A stretch of 64,000 nucleotides of DNA from Rostrohypoxylon terebratum (taxonomy: Eukaryota; Ascomycota; Sordariomycetes; Xylariales; Hypoxylaceae), in NCBI GenBank assembly GCA_022497145.1, contig MU385931.1, positions 1-64,000 on the forward strand. The letters are read 5' to 3'. The notes below the pieces were generated by a model. That model did not search any database. It was not told the origin of the DNA and worked only from the letters and a program-made list of their open reading frames with translations. Positions 22,655-34,432 of the stretch are shown in pieces. Positions within the stretch are counted from its first letter, which is position 1. Every line of letters starts with the position of its first letter. The translations under genes and the position numbers were made by a program.

Positions 22655-25512
22655 ATGTCTAACGATGCGAATGCCAAGATCGGCCATGCGCTGGTCGAAT
22701 TTTCTCTACATGGTGTTTTTCCCGAAGAAGGAATATCATCTCGCCAAGTTACTGTGCAAGATCTCGCACCAGCCCTACAATCCCTAGCTGCCGCGAAGAC
22801 TAGATTGGAAGTATGCACAATACCCGAATAATTAGCCATATTTACCCCAATCACTAATATGCGAAAGTCCGACATACATCAAATCAACGAAGAGACCGCG
22901 TCGGACGTAAACCAATGGATCACCAATGCGAAATCCCTCCAAGACGACGTAAACCGATCGAAGAGTTGGGCCAACGACATTGTAAGACGATCGCAAGCTC
23001 CAGATGTGTCGGGGAAAACGATACAAGAAGCCGAAGAGAAGGTGGCATTTCTGCGACGAGAAGCGGAATATAATCAGCAAGTTCATCATGCGCTAAAGAG
23101 CATCAAGCATGTGAACGAGTTGTTAGACCAAGTAGAGCAGGCCCGAGACGAGCGCAGAATACTGGATTCTCTCCATTTACTAGAGAGTAAGAGCTCTGAT
23201 CACGTTTGTAACGTCGGTCAGTACTAACGAAATCTAGAATCATGGACAGCGCTTGACGCCATCCCCGTTAGCAAATCTTGCCGTGTCATGAAACTATTAG
23301 ACTTGAGGGCTTTCGAGCTGAAGTCCGCGGTCCATGATGTATTTGATCGCGTCTGGAGTACACTAGTACATGTCGATACACAGAACAAAATAGTGGCTGT
23401 GTATAGGAGCCATGAAGGTGATTTGCGTCCACTCCAATCGAGATATCAATGGCCTAACATCATGCAGATGAGCAAATGCGACTAGATGACGCCGTGGTGG
23501 GCTTAAAGGCATATAAAGAACTCGACCAGAGAATGGCCTTGTTTTGGCATCAACTCGATGAAGCCATCGTTGGACCACGAACACACCTTGATGCTGACAA
23601 TTTACCCAAGATTCAAATAGCAGATGTAGGATCCCATCCGATCCGCACATATTAAAAACACTAACAAAGTCCCAGTCACATTTGACCTTAAACGGGAGCG
23701 CAGACAAAACTATCGCCTCTCTATTTTCCGATTTGGATCAAGTAATGACTTATCTCTCAGAGCGCTTACCGGAGGAGCTTGTGTACTCGCTATCTAATGT
23801 TATGATGCCCGACTTAATCCCACGGATCATTGGCACATGGTTAGATATAGCTGTTCCGTCCTCCCTAGCGGAAATAAGCGACTTTCAACAAGTCACCGAA
23901 ACCGCCAAAACATTTTGCAACCGTCTGCAAAGCCTCAAATTTGAAGGGTTCCAGGAACTACAGGAATGGGTCGACGATGCACCGAAAGTGTGGTTGTCCA
24001 AATGCAGGGAAATGGCGCTAGACTCCGTGCGAACGAAATTATCTCAAGGGCTCGGCCAACCTAAGGAGGTAGAGCGCGTGGAAACCCAGACTGTTTTGAA
24101 ATCTGAAGGCAAGGAACTGGCTGCTAATGGAGCTGGCCCTTCGGCCAATGATGACGACTGGGGCGCAGCTTGGGACGACGGAGAAGCTGATACCAAACAA
24201 GACGCCGATGCAAAACCGGAGACAAACGAAGATGACGGAACTGATGCGTGGGGCTGGGGAGAAGATGATAACGCCGATGGAGAGCCTGAAGCACCCGCAG
24301 AACGACCTCCGGAGGAACCACCAGCTGAAGAAGACGACCCCGCGGAGGCCTGGGGGTGGGGTGAGGAGGACGCCACAGAAGCGCCTCTTAACGAACCTGC
24401 AGCAACGGCACCTTCGAAAGATTCACAGACTCGCGAGTTGACGTTGAAAGAAACATACAACATATCTTCGATGCCAGAACCTGTTCTAACACTTGTTTCG
24501 GCCGTGCTAGAAGATGCAGCTCTACTTGTTGGGTAAGTTCAAAAGTTCATAGCTTCCAAGCTATAGATCACCATCCATCTAACAACAGGAAAAAGGGACG
24601 ACACCAACCCGATGGCGAAAACAGCTGCGGGCCTCTTCTCGCTCCCAACGCTTATTCTCGCCATGTTCCGCGCTGTGTCGCCTTACTATTACACCCTGAA
24701 TATCGGCGGTAATATGTAAGCATCATATTCTCCATGTTCCAACCGAACTGCTCATTGACTTTTTTTTTTTTCTAAGGTTCCTCTACAACGACGCCACCTA
24801 CCTCTCAGAGCGGCTCTCCGACCTCTCCAAAACCTGGAAAGCCCGCTCGGACCTGACACCCCGCGCGATCACCATGCTCCGACTCGATAACGACATCAAA
24901 GCGCTCCAATCTTTCGCCAACCGGGCATACACGTCCGAAATCAGCACGCAGAAGACGATACTCCGGGACCTGCTCGGCGGGTCGCAGAATCTGCTCCAGC
25001 AAGACGGTCTCGGGGCCTCGGACCTCGAGGCACAAGTCGACAGCGCGACGGGCCACGTGCGCGCTCTCGCCGCGACGTGGTCTACGATCCTATCCAAGTC
25101 GGCCTGGAGCCAAGCCGTAGGTTCGCTCGTCGACACCATAGCCGCGAAGCTCATAGCCGACGTCATGGACCTCGCGGGCATCGGGCAGGACGAGGCATAC
25201 AACATCGCGAGCCTGATCTCCCGCATCACCGAGCTCGACGACCTGTTCCTGCCCCCCAACGCCTCAACAGCGGCAGGCGAACCCGCGATCCCGACGACGG
25301 CGGAGTACGCCGCCAGCTGGCTGCGGCTCAAGTACCTCAGCGAGGTGCTGCAGAGCAACCTCCAGGACGTCCGCTTCCTGTGGCTGGAGAGCGAGCTCAG
25401 CTTGTATTTCACGGTGGCCGAGGTAGTCGAGTTAATCCGGCTGAGCTTTGTGGATAACGCGAGGACGAGGGAGGTCGTGAGACAGATCGAGGCGAATCCG
25501 AGGCCGAAATAG
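22655..25512 (+). CDS. zw10: ZW10/Dsl1-type subunit of the ER SNARE-tethering complex, 841 aa
   Basis: I rebuilt seven exons: 22655-22810, 22868-23186, 23238-23417, 23468-23625, 23676-24532, 24596-24715 and 24777-25512. All introns (50-63 bp) join in frame, most with CTAAC-type branch sites. The N-terminal half is a coiled-coil bundle (SDIHQINEET, WITNAKSLQDDV). The C-terminal half (LYNDATYLSERL to the end) has the helical ZW10 C-terminal character. In the family this protein, with Tip20/RINT1 and Sec39/NAG, forms the ER tether for Golgi-derived COPI vesicles. Between the halves, residues about 425-510 form an acidic disordered loop with WxxxW at 433/437 and WGW at 463/465 and 497/499. This matches the tryptophan lasso by which yeast Dsl1 binds coatomer. 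Animal ZW10 also acts at kinetochores; nothing here shows that role. Confidence 0.82.
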
Positions 25513-26624
25513 GGTGTTTCGGGATGAAGCTAGGTATCTAAGATAGGTAGGTAGGTACCTCTAGAGTCCACATACAGAACATATACTGCGTACCTATGTA
25601 ATCAATTTCTATACCGATCCTAAATCATTTCCATGTTGTCTTGCGTGTGTCGGTCCAGTCGTTGCTACGGTAATTATCGAGATGGCATGACCTAATGCTA
25701 CTAGTCTCGGGATATGTAATTAATCGCCGATTCCACCGGCGTATTTCGCAGTAATCTCCTTACTTCGAACGTCCTCGGACTCGGCTACGAAAACCCGACG
25801 TACCTGCATACCTATATACCACCTACGCAGCAGAAATGCGGTGAGTTAAAAATTTCTGACGGCTTTATCCGTCAAGCTAACCCGCCGACGTACATACACA
25901 CATATATACATATAAGTACATATATTAATTAGTCCTTGCCGCGCGTCCCTGACTAAGATAGGCTATGCGGCAGCGGACGTGGGCCGGATGCGAAAGCGAA
26001 TGGAGCGAATGTTTTTCGATGGCCTAGAGGCGGAACATCGCAATATACGTGGTGAAGGTTTGGGATTAGCTGCTCAGTAGTAGGGTTGAGCTTGTGTGTG
26101 ATAGTTGATGGGTTCTACGGGGGTGGTTGTGGGGAGCGAAGAGGTCTAGACTCGAGGACCTATGGGTATGGGCACGGATGTTGGCTGTATGGAGCCCGAT
26201 CGCGATCGGAGTTGTAACTAGGTATACCTGTTGAAGCTAAGCCTAGGTAAGGCTCATGATGAGGCTTGGGCTGCTGCGAAGATGTAAGAGGTGGCATCCA
26301 TATTCAGGTGTGAAGAGGGAGTCGATGGAAATGAAAGGCGAAAGCTGTAATGACAGTGGCTATGCCATTGTGGTATGAGAGGGGATATCAATTACCTATA
26401 TCATACACATCAACCATCCCGATTTCAATTCCCATTCGAGCCCGAAATTCCAATCACCTTTTTACTTTCCACAAACACCCGACTCACGATCGATCATTCG
26501 ACGATTCGCCCACCTCCCGAACCACCCGTAAGTAGAGCCAGCAAATCCCAACCCCAACTAAGCTCAGCCGGGCCATGCAACCATGCAACCATCCACCCAT
26601 CCATCTACCCATCCGCTCGACGGC
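25513..26624. other. Intergenic between ZW10 and TMEM14-like genes
   Basis: Both neighbouring genes end towards this 1.1-kb region. It holds (CA/TA)n-like sequence near 25892-25930 and a 14-bp perfect palindrome CCGATCGCGATCGG at 26196-26209. A run of CCAT/CCAC-type repeats lies at about 26573-26615. No gene is supported. Confidence 0.5.
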
Positions 26625-27187
26625 TCACACGCCGAACCGGAACTCCCGGAACTTCTTCTGGTAGTAAAACGTGGCAAGCGCGCCAGCGGCAAGCAGCGTC
26701 AGTGGCACGGGGGCCCGGGCCTTAGTCTTGACGACGCGGGGCACGGCGGAGCCCAGCAGCAGCACGCTGTTTCCGAGCGCGAGCTCCGCGCCGTAGTCCT
26801 TGTTGGTCTTCAGGAGGTAGCCTATTCGTCCGTTCGCCGTAAGTTATGGGTTATTACCACTACACGCACTTCCGAGAAACTCCGGTGAAACTTTTCTAGG
26901 ACATCTGGGCTTTGGTGATGAAGAAAACGGGATGAAATAGGAACATGCAGTATGAGTGAATGCCTATGAGAAGTCACGACGTACCGGAGAAAGCGTAAGA
27001 AGTGCCCAGTCCCAATCCCGCGATGATAGACGGCAGCGAGCGCGTGCGGATATATCCGGCCGTTCCGCCCGCGGCGACTACAAATGCTTCAGTTAACTAC
27101 CCGCTACCTACTAGGTAATCCTTCAAATTGGGTCGCTCATGAAGACGTACGCAGGACCGCAAGAGTGAACGAAGGGTGTTCCGCCAT
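26625..27187 (-). CDS. TMEM14/UPF0136 family small membrane protein (Tmh11-like), 108 aa
   Basis: There are three small exons, 27151-27187, 26985-27077 and 26625-26821, with introns of 73 and 163 bp. The joined protein starts MAEHPSFTLAVLLAAGGTAG and ends FREFRFGV. It has the TMEM14 pattern: four short helices rich in Gly and Ala, a GYIRTRSLPSIIAGL segment, then SGYLLKTNKDYGAELALGNS, the most conserved part of the family. Length matches the usual 100-120 aa. Members sit in the mitochondrial inner membrane (animal TMEM14C helps porphyrin import for heme synthesis); yeast Tmh11 is uncharacterised. The exons are too short to stand out as open frames, and an antisense frame (26583-26888) covers them. 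The splice joins and the family match make this a firm call. Confidence 0.85.
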
Positions 27188-28345
27188 CTCGATATCCGTT
27201 CGGTTAAATCCTGGAGGGTTGTATTATTAAAGGTGGTGATATAATAGAACGGTGCCGTATTTGTAAAGGTAGATAAGTGCTGAAGTTGAGTTTGCTACGG
27301 CGAAGTGAGAGCCCTGGAGGTCCGAGCCTCCGTCCGAACTTTTCCCGCCTATTACATAAATATCCGCCGAGATGGCATCACCACATCCGCCCATCGATAC
27401 GCCAAGCACAGGGGGGGTAGATATTTGACATATTAAAATCATTCCAAGAAGTCTAGTAGGGAAAGCAACGATATTGGGATAAATACCTAGGCTTTGTTTG
27501 AATACCTAGGTCCTAACTGTTGTAGGATAAGATCACCTACTCTGATAGTTTATATACTTCTTAAGCTTGACTTATCTACCTAGGTAATACATCAGGATGC
27601 TATATATATTATAGGTACACAAGAAACGATGATGTCCTCACTTGTGGCTACGTACAAATACATCATTATCGATCCTCCTTGTACAGCAATACACTGGAAA
27701 TACGAAATCACAAATACATATACTTCACGGAAGCGTTCAAGATAGGCGTGACTCGGGAAATTGGTGCCCTAAAGCGGGCTTGTATTCATATTTGATATCA
27801 CCAACTTATACTCTCCTCTCTCGTGGTGGCAGGGTAAGTAATAAGTCCTTCGAAGACGACACGCAGGCACAATATCGACATCGATCTCTGCTTTCCTCTC
27901 TCCCGCCTGCTTAGAAGCATTCGTATTAGTTCTTTGGCTCAGAGGCCATGAAGAGAGGTAATTCAAACTTCCACCAACTTTTTTCAACGTCACTTGACCG
28001 GCTCGCTCAACGAGTCCGGCCGGCTGAAACGCAAGCAAACGCAAAATTCAAAGCGGTAGCGAGGGTATATGCTTTGAAATCACAACAAAAGACCATATGA
28101 AGCACCGCCAATTAAACCATGAACCTGAACGGTGGACTGGTCCGTTATCCCCGAATTCTTTCGGTATGCCCTCAGGATGTCCCGTCCTGCTCTCCCCAAC
28201 AAAAGGACCAATGGACGCCGTTGCAATGCAAGTAATATTCCTTCGAAAAAACGCACGCTGCGTATTTTCGACCTCAAGCCTGGAAAAAAAAAAGAAATGG
28301 CGATATGAATGCGCAAATTCGCAGTCTCCGGGATCCGATAATTCG
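27188..28345. other. Intergenic upstream of the TMEM14-like gene
   Basis: This region contains the TMEM14-like promoter and the 3' flank of the gene at 28346. It has short CCTAGGTA-type repeats near 27480-27590. No gene was recognised. Confidence 0.5.
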
Positions 28346-29380
28346 TTAGTCGGGGTTGGCGATGTATAGCCGTCCGGTCGTAAGGGTCATGGTGCGCTCG
28401 TCTACACTGCCGCGTCTTCGGAGGTCCTCGGGGTTCTTGACGCTCTTCTCTCTAGTAAGCGCTGCGTTCAGCTTGCTATTGCTCGCAAGCTTAGCGGCGC
28501 TAACACTGCTGAGCTCAGGCAAAGCGTCAGCCTTCTCGGCACTGCTACCGCTGCGCATACTCTGAGTACGCTCCAGCTCCAGCTTGTCGTCCCCGGGAGT
28601 ATATTCGGCGTCCTCGATGACCATACTACCGGCCCGCTCTGGGGTGTCGCCGGGACTCCACCTCTTGCCTCCCTGAGAAGCGCCCGAAGTGCGATAAGCG
28701 AGACCTCTCCTGCTGCTGGCGGTACTACTGCGTCCGCTGCTACCCGTCCGACGGTGATTGAGGCGTCGCATCGACAAGTCGTCTTCATCGTCGTCTTCGC
28801 CTTCCACTTCGGTGGCGCTCAGACGCATCGGCACTCCGGCCACTCCCATATAATTGCTGTCGGGCGCATACCCCACGACGCCTGGCTTTCCATGATGCCG
28901 AATCTTGGCAGCTACCTTCCCGCTGGTGCTTCCTAGACCCGTCGAGGTGCGGCTCTGCATTGTGCCGCCGCTGACTGCTTGGTTGGCTCTTTGCTTAGCC
29001 GCACGCTGTTGCGCTTGAATTCGCGGGTCTTCGGTCTGCGATCGGTCGCACCATACGGTAGCCTTCTGCTTTCGGAGCAAGGCGACGTAGCTGGTAGGAG
29101 CACCGCCTCCCGACCTGGAAGAGGTACTACGTCGAACCTCGGCAGTAGGAGACGTTCGGTACGCGGCGGGCGGGGGATTGCTAGATGTGGTGCTGAATGT
29201 ATTGACGGAGGGCGATCGTCGGGTGTGGCCCATCGAGGGCTGGGGTTGTTGAAGGTGTTGCATTGGCGTAAAGGTTTGCGGGAATACGTTGGAGGAGGAA
29301 GTTCTTGATCTTGAGTGGGCATAAACCTGAGGAGAGGGATCGAGAGATCTCATCCTCATATTATGGTCTTGCCCTAACAT
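28346..29380 (-). CDS. Conserved disordered fungal protein of unknown function, 344 aa
   Basis: This is a single exon starting at ATG 29380 (context TACCATGTT). The protein is Ser/Arg/Pro-rich and predicted to be largely disordered. One short ordered-looking block, TSYVALLRKQKATVWCDRSQ followed by EDPRIQAQQRAAKQRA, is the likely conserved core. I believe it recurs in Pezizomycotina proteins without known function. Many RxxS and SP sites suggest regulation by phosphorylation. The C-terminus ends in a short ordered stretch (RTMTLTTGRLYIANPD). Upstream lies a long leader of about 600 bp that is almost free of AUG codons, with one 27-codon uORF (29487-29570). Confidence 0.7.
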   Translation of the reverse strand: MLGQDHNMRMRSLDPSPQVYAHSRSRTSSSNVFPQTFTPMQHLQQPQPSMGHTRRSPSVNTFSTTSSNPPPAAYRTSPTAEVRRSTSSRSGGGAPTSYVALLRKQKATVWCDRSQTEDPRIQAQQRAAKQRANQAVSGGTMQSRTSTGLGSTSGKVAAKIRHHGKPGVVGYAPDSNYMGVAGVPMRLSATEVEGEDDDEDDLSMRRLNHRRTGSSGRSSTASSRRGLAYRTSGASQGGKRWSPGDTPERAGSMVIEDAEYTPGDDKLELERTQSMRSGSSAEKADALPELSSVSAAKLASNSKLNAALTREKSVKNPEDLRRRGSVDERTMTLTTGRLYIANPD

Positions 29381-29486
29381 GGTAGATGAGCTTTTTTCTT
29401 TTCTTTGGTTGCCCCCCTTTTTAACAGTTCAGTGGGTAAAAAGCACTGGTGATACCAATTGCTTATTTCTCTGGTCGGTGGCTTCG

Positions 29487-29570
29487 TTAGGCCGGATCGG
29501 CGTTGGGTTGGCAAAGGGAGAGAGATAGGCGTTTGGAGAAGATAGGATCCGTTTCTAATAAGACATGCAT
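29487..29570 (-). promoter_or_regulatory. Upstream open reading frame (27 codons) in the leader of the 28346 gene
   Basis: On the transcribed strand the first AUG before the main start is at 29570. It opens a 27-codon frame (MHVLLETDPIFSKRLSLSLC...) that stops at 29487-29489, about 106 bases before the main ATG. A second AUG four bases later opens MSY-stop. From 29571 to 29980 there is no other AUG on this strand. A translational brake is inferred from position; transcript extent is not known. Confidence 0.4.
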
Positions 29571-32500
29571 GCAAATGCACTGGTACTGTTCGGGACGAGT
29601 GGATAGAGAGATAACCGAAGCTTGACAGTTGGTATGTACTTTTCGACTTGTGTGTAATGTGTATGTAGGTATGTATGTAGGTATGTATGTATTAGCGATG
29701 TATTAGTGTTGTATGCCGGGATGTTTGCGACTGTTCGAATCCTAGGAATGGCCAGGATGGTATTAAGGTGTGAATGTGTGAATGTTTTGTGTATGAGTGT
29801 ATGAATGTATGTATACGTATAGTAGTATGAAAAATGTACGAATATGAATTTCTTTTTACAAAGAAATATGGTGCGATGGTGGAGGCTGAAGTGGATGGGA
29901 AATCGAGAACAAAGTATTTGAAGATTTGGTAGGCGGTAGCCAGGGTTAGTCAGGTACACTACCTGGGCAAGTCAACGTTGCATAGGCTGTGTTTTTTTTT
30001 TCCCCTTGTCACCTTGTTACTTGTTGTGCAGTTGTCGGTGCTGATGTGGATGATCTCCAGTCGCCGAGAGTTGTGTTTCTTTCTCTTAGATCCTTTCCTT
30101 GGTTGGGAGCTCGGCGTATTCTGACTGGCTCTAACTGCTTCTAACCTGCTTCTCAAACAGGGCTCTGACTGGCTGACACACGTGCGGAATGTGGGAATCC
30201 TTTTTTTTTCCTTCGCCTTTCTCGTCCTTTTCGCACACTCCGTCGACCAGCGTTTTCCAAGTGGGCTGGTAAGCTGGGCTTCGACTTTTTTTTTCCCTCT
30301 TGGTGGGGGGAAAAGGGCCTTTACTATGTGGTGTAGGAGGAACCTGGGAGAACTGCTGGGACGGTGGGAATGCTGGGAATGCTAAAAATGGGTGGGTTTC
30401 GAGTGGAATGGAGGGTTGATTGTCGTGTCTTTAGCGCTACCTAATTGTTACGGTATTGTACCTCAATACCTACTAGGTAGTGTATATACCTTGTAAATAC
30501 CTAAGAATGTTTCGATGGGGAATGGCTGCTCCTCAAGGCTAGCACTAGCGGGTATGTTGGTTAGGTAGTAGCCGCAAGGACAAGGACAACCGGAGACTGC
30601 TAATATGATAATAAGACGAGACGAGTACGATGGACAAGGAAGGAGTTTAATAGTTTCTTTTCCAAATCAAAGAGATAGGAAGACCTCGGCGATTTGCTGT
30701 TGAAGAATGACGAGATGACGAAACTCGCGACCTTCAACAAAGTCTAATGTCGAACAAATCCAATATGTCCAGCAAGGTGTCCCAGCCCCCGGGTTGTCGA
30801 CTGAAGATCTTTTGATATTTTGCTTAAATCCGTATGGAGTAACAGGCGTTATCGTCAATCGTCAATCGTCAATCCTGCAGTACTGTGCGTTACGGATCCG
30901 AGGCGCTAAGGAGATACATATGATACTTTGTCTTCAAGTACTTTTTTTTCGTTTCCTCGGAACGACTAAAAAAGCTCTAAGACGTAAGGTCAGAAAAAAA
31001 AAAGAGAGAAGATTGACGTCGTTATTTCTCCGAGTCGGCCTCTCTTTTCTTCTTCTCTCTTTTCTAAAATCGAAGCAACCGACTAATTCTCATTAGCTGG
31101 TTGCCCGTCGTACTTGTTTTCAAGCGCGGGGTGGCGTAATCTCTGGGTCCTGACTTGACGCCGAAGAACACAATAAACAGAGGCGATAAAAATGACCGAA
31201 TTGGTCCAAAGATGACAGTACAGTAGTCAGAATGGTGTCAGAATGGTGAATGAACGGGGCAATCCCAGCTGAAAGCGCTTTGGTTCGGTGTGGCACCGAG
31301 TAGTTTGTTCGCCAGCTTCGTCCAATCAAATCGATGTTTAGCGGCAGGCGGCCTCGCTAGTCGCTAATTACTTTGCAGCTCTTAACGTGATCTCGATATC
31401 TTGTCGACGTTTAGAGAAGGGATTGTCCAATGGCGGCGCCAGTTACGGAAGCCAGGCTGCGGGTGTCGATCGGTTGAACCTCTGTCGTCGTGTTACGTAT
31501 GATTGATGCTATCGAGAAAGCATGCCGGTAATAATTAACCCAAGGGTCAAGCGAACTAGTAGAGGTTTAAGAGGATTGTGTACGGGTTATGTGTGTATAT
31601 AGAATTAAGGGTCGTAGGTTTCCGGATGTGTGCCCATCTACTCTGGGATGGATGTCTCGAGTGTGTAATTAAGTAGGGGGCGACACCAATGCTGGTGGAT
31701 GATGTTACCGATGATCACTGATCAGTGCAGTGGCTTGACTTGACTTCCAGGGCAAGGTTTGAAGAAACGATGACGATGTCTTGTCCCTTATATTAATAAC
31801 ACCAGTACTATAACAAACCCATCAAACTATAAAACGACAACAAACTTGCATATTGATAATGGTAATGAATGATGATAATAACAAAAACCGGCAAGGGTTC
31901 GGAATCTCGAATCTCGAATGGTTCTATGTTGTTCTGGTTGTGGCAACGATGGGAATCAATCGTCCGTCTCGGTATTACTATTCGACATATTCGACTCATG
32001 AACTGCCCACTATGCCGTTTAAAGGCGGGGGGACAGGAGCCAGAACGATGCACTACGTCGTATGAATGGGATTTGTTAGACGCGACAGATGGGATTCCCC
32101 GGAGTTGCATTTTTTGAGAAAAGTCGCTCACCCTGCTCACGCAATTGGATTAGATTGGACGGATTTTGATGTTGAATTTGTGATTGATCGAATTTCGGAT
32201 TCAAGGATGAAAATAAGCCAATCGTACTTACCGTCCTTACCGTCTTTACCGTCCTTGCTGTCCTTAGTTACCTGGTATTACTTCCCTACCATACTTCATA
32301 GGTAATGACTTCCAATTCCTTACTTCCAGGTACCTATTCGCTCCTGCCTCCCTCAGTAAGTTCAACTGTGAGTGTTCTCTAGCGTAATCCCATGGGTGCG
32401 ACAAACCCTAACATGGAAGAAGAACACAACCATGAAAGCAGCTCTTTAGGTACAATACCTAGCCGATTAATTCTCGCAGCTCCAGGGCTGTCCTCCCTAG

Positions 32501-32882
32501 GATTTTACCGTTCTAGGGCTGTCTAGGGCGTCGCGAACCTGCTAAGCTAGGTACTTGGCTGCTTGGACCTCACTGAGGTGGTAGTGTATCACATCCAATT
32601 CATGGATCCTTGGACATGCTGTACTATGTATGCTGTAAGTAAGCAGGACAATCCCTGTTATTAAATCGAACCCCACAATTGCCTTGTACAAGGATAAACA
32701 ATGCACAATCTAGGTGTGTACTTGCATACGACGTATGTATAATATATATGTACAATTATACATACAATAACGATCAAAGAGTCATGACCTCGTAGAAGTC
32801 GTAAAAGTCGTAAAAATCTTCGATCGTCAAACTAGGTAGGTATGTATTCTCATACATCTCGCACATCTCGCACATCTCGCAC
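29571..32882. other. Long leader region and intergenic sequence
   Basis: 29571-29980 is probably the distal 5' leader of the 28346 gene, with GTATGTAG/GTATGTAT tetranucleotide repeats at about 29633-29692. Beyond it I see only simple sequence: ATCGTCA three times near 30853-30873, CCGTCCTTA-like repeats near 32230-32265, and CACATCTCG three times at 32853-32882. No gene was recognised. Confidence 0.45.
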
Positions 32883-33255
32883 CTAACGCCTATGCACAAT
32901 CCCATCCCGTTTCTTGACGGAACCCCAGTAGCAAACATCTTCCAACAAGTTTGCTTCGACACTTATCCGCCTGTCAGCCGCGCAGTAGGTTGGCGACTTG
33001 ACTTCGGGACATGAGAACACGACAAACTGTGACGCAATGCTCTTCTCAAACTCGGCGGATTTCACGACGGGGTCTGTGGCTAAGTCAAAAGATGCCACCA
33101 AGCCTAAGCTCTCTACAGTAGCTAGCGCCGATAGCTCGCCAGCTCTAGCGAAGCGCTGTGACGCTCCTTCAGGCGAACGTACTATGTAGGTACGGACGCT
33201 ATTAGTAGCTAGCAGACCACCTAGTCGGCGACGACCTTGACGTCGAGGGTTTGCT
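32883..33255 (-). other. Unassigned 122-codon open frame, possible exon
   Basis: On the minus strand the frame is open from a TGA at about 33255 to the TAG at 32883. Its translation looks like a real protein (GRRRLGGLLATNSVRTYIV, then SFDLATDPVVKSAEFEKS and PTYCAADRRISVEANLLEDV). There is no ATG in it. A possible first exon with ATG at 33360 (MKKKKRFNGAGSSLVSSEET) lies upstream, but I could not find a splice pair that joins them. It may be an exon of a gene I cannot complete, or a remnant. Family unknown. Confidence 0.3.
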
Positions 33256-33867
33256 CAGTAGCGCATAAAACTAGAGCTAAGTAGCATGGATATCCATCTT
33301 CGTTTCTTCAGACGAGACTAGCGAGGACCCGGCGCCGTTGAATCGTTTTTTTTTCTTCATTTAACTCCGAAAACAATGACAGAAGCCAAGAATTTCGTCG
33401 GTACATCGTGAGGCCTCATTCCGACTACCCGGAAGGTAAATTAAGGAGACATGGAGAGCGCCTGGTGCACATAGGACAAGTAACACTATCGAAAGACAGT
33501 TCAAATGTTACGATTCGTAAGATTGGAAGGGGTAGAATATGTGTTAAACCTATAGTACCATTATAGACGGTGAGCGACTATAGATGATGATAGCTCCGGC
33601 CAAAGCAAGACATAATCGCAAGACGATTATGCCTACGTTGTTCAGCTTCTTTGCGGCTCGACCGCGCTATGGAACTGCGTTCGCTAAGCTTGCCTCTTCT
33701 ATTCGCAAACCATCTCCAGGGAGTGAGTGCACTTTTCCACCTTGTAGGGCGTTAGTTCTCTTAGGACCTAGGTTGCATGCTGTTACCAGGGTTCACCAGT
33801 CACCACATACATTGTGACGGAGTCATGCTACAGCGGAAACATCAATAATACTAAGTATGTAAGCGGT

Positions 33868-33932
33868 GCCCGCTCCGGGTGGTTCTGGTGGAAGCCCGGT
33901 CCCAATCAGCAGATTACAAGTCTGTCGAGCTC
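33868..33932 (-). pseudogene. tRNA-Thr(UGU)-like fragment, not functional
   Basis: On the minus strand, GAGCTCGACAGACTTGTAATCTGC contains an anticodon arm with a four-pair stem and the loop CTTGTAA, giving anticodon UGU. The downstream bases end CCACCCGGAGC, like the 3' arm of fungal tRNA-Thr. The T-loop lacks GGTTCRANNC, and no 5' acceptor strand pairs with the 3' end. I therefore read it as a decayed tRNA or tRNA-derived repeat. Chance similarity is possible. Confidence 0.25.
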
Positions 33933-34414
33933 AACTTAACTGATTATTAATGTGCCCAATAGCCTATTCGGACTACCGTAATTTGCACGCAATTTGCAAA
34001 GAGCTGAACCGGAAGCTTGTTCTCAACGTTGACATCGAGATGATGATTTGGTATGAGTACGGCGATAAGCTCACGCAGTACGAAGTAATTGTAATTGTAA
34101 TTGTTGAATTGAACCAAATAGCCATAGCGGTTTATCAACCCCTGCTGTTATCTTCCAGGGTTTTATGCTCTACGACTACTAATATCCATTGTACTTGAAG
34201 TCTTGTACCGCGCCGAGAGATCCGGATTCACTGGAATGAGGCACGTGTTCCGATACAACATGAGTTTCTTATTTTGTTTTTGTAATAATGTCGACTCTTA
34301 TCTGGACCTCGGCGGCGTGCGACCGTCCGAGCAACAGCGTGCCTACCTACTATGTACGAGAATCGTCCAATGGTTCGATTTTCCCCAATTCTAACCCTCG
34401 AGGCTGATAGGTTT

Positions 34415-34432
34415 GGGGTCAGGCCTGACCCC
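34415..34432. repeat. 18-bp perfect palindrome GGGGTCAGGCCTGACCCC
   Basis: This is a perfect GC-rich palindrome inside an AT-richer gene-poor region. It could be a binding site or chance. No gene lies within 2 kb downstream on either strand to assign it to. Confidence 0.7.

Noticed and set aside
26583..26888. Plus-strand 101-codon frame
   Set aside because: It is antisense to the last exon of the TMEM14-like gene, whose three exons join perfectly.
29555..29959. 134-codon minus-strand open frame (MYLTNPGYRLPNL...)
   Set aside because: Its Thr/Tyr/His-rich composition comes from GTATGTAT-type simple repeats in the leader; there is no protein-like pattern and it ends inside the uORF.
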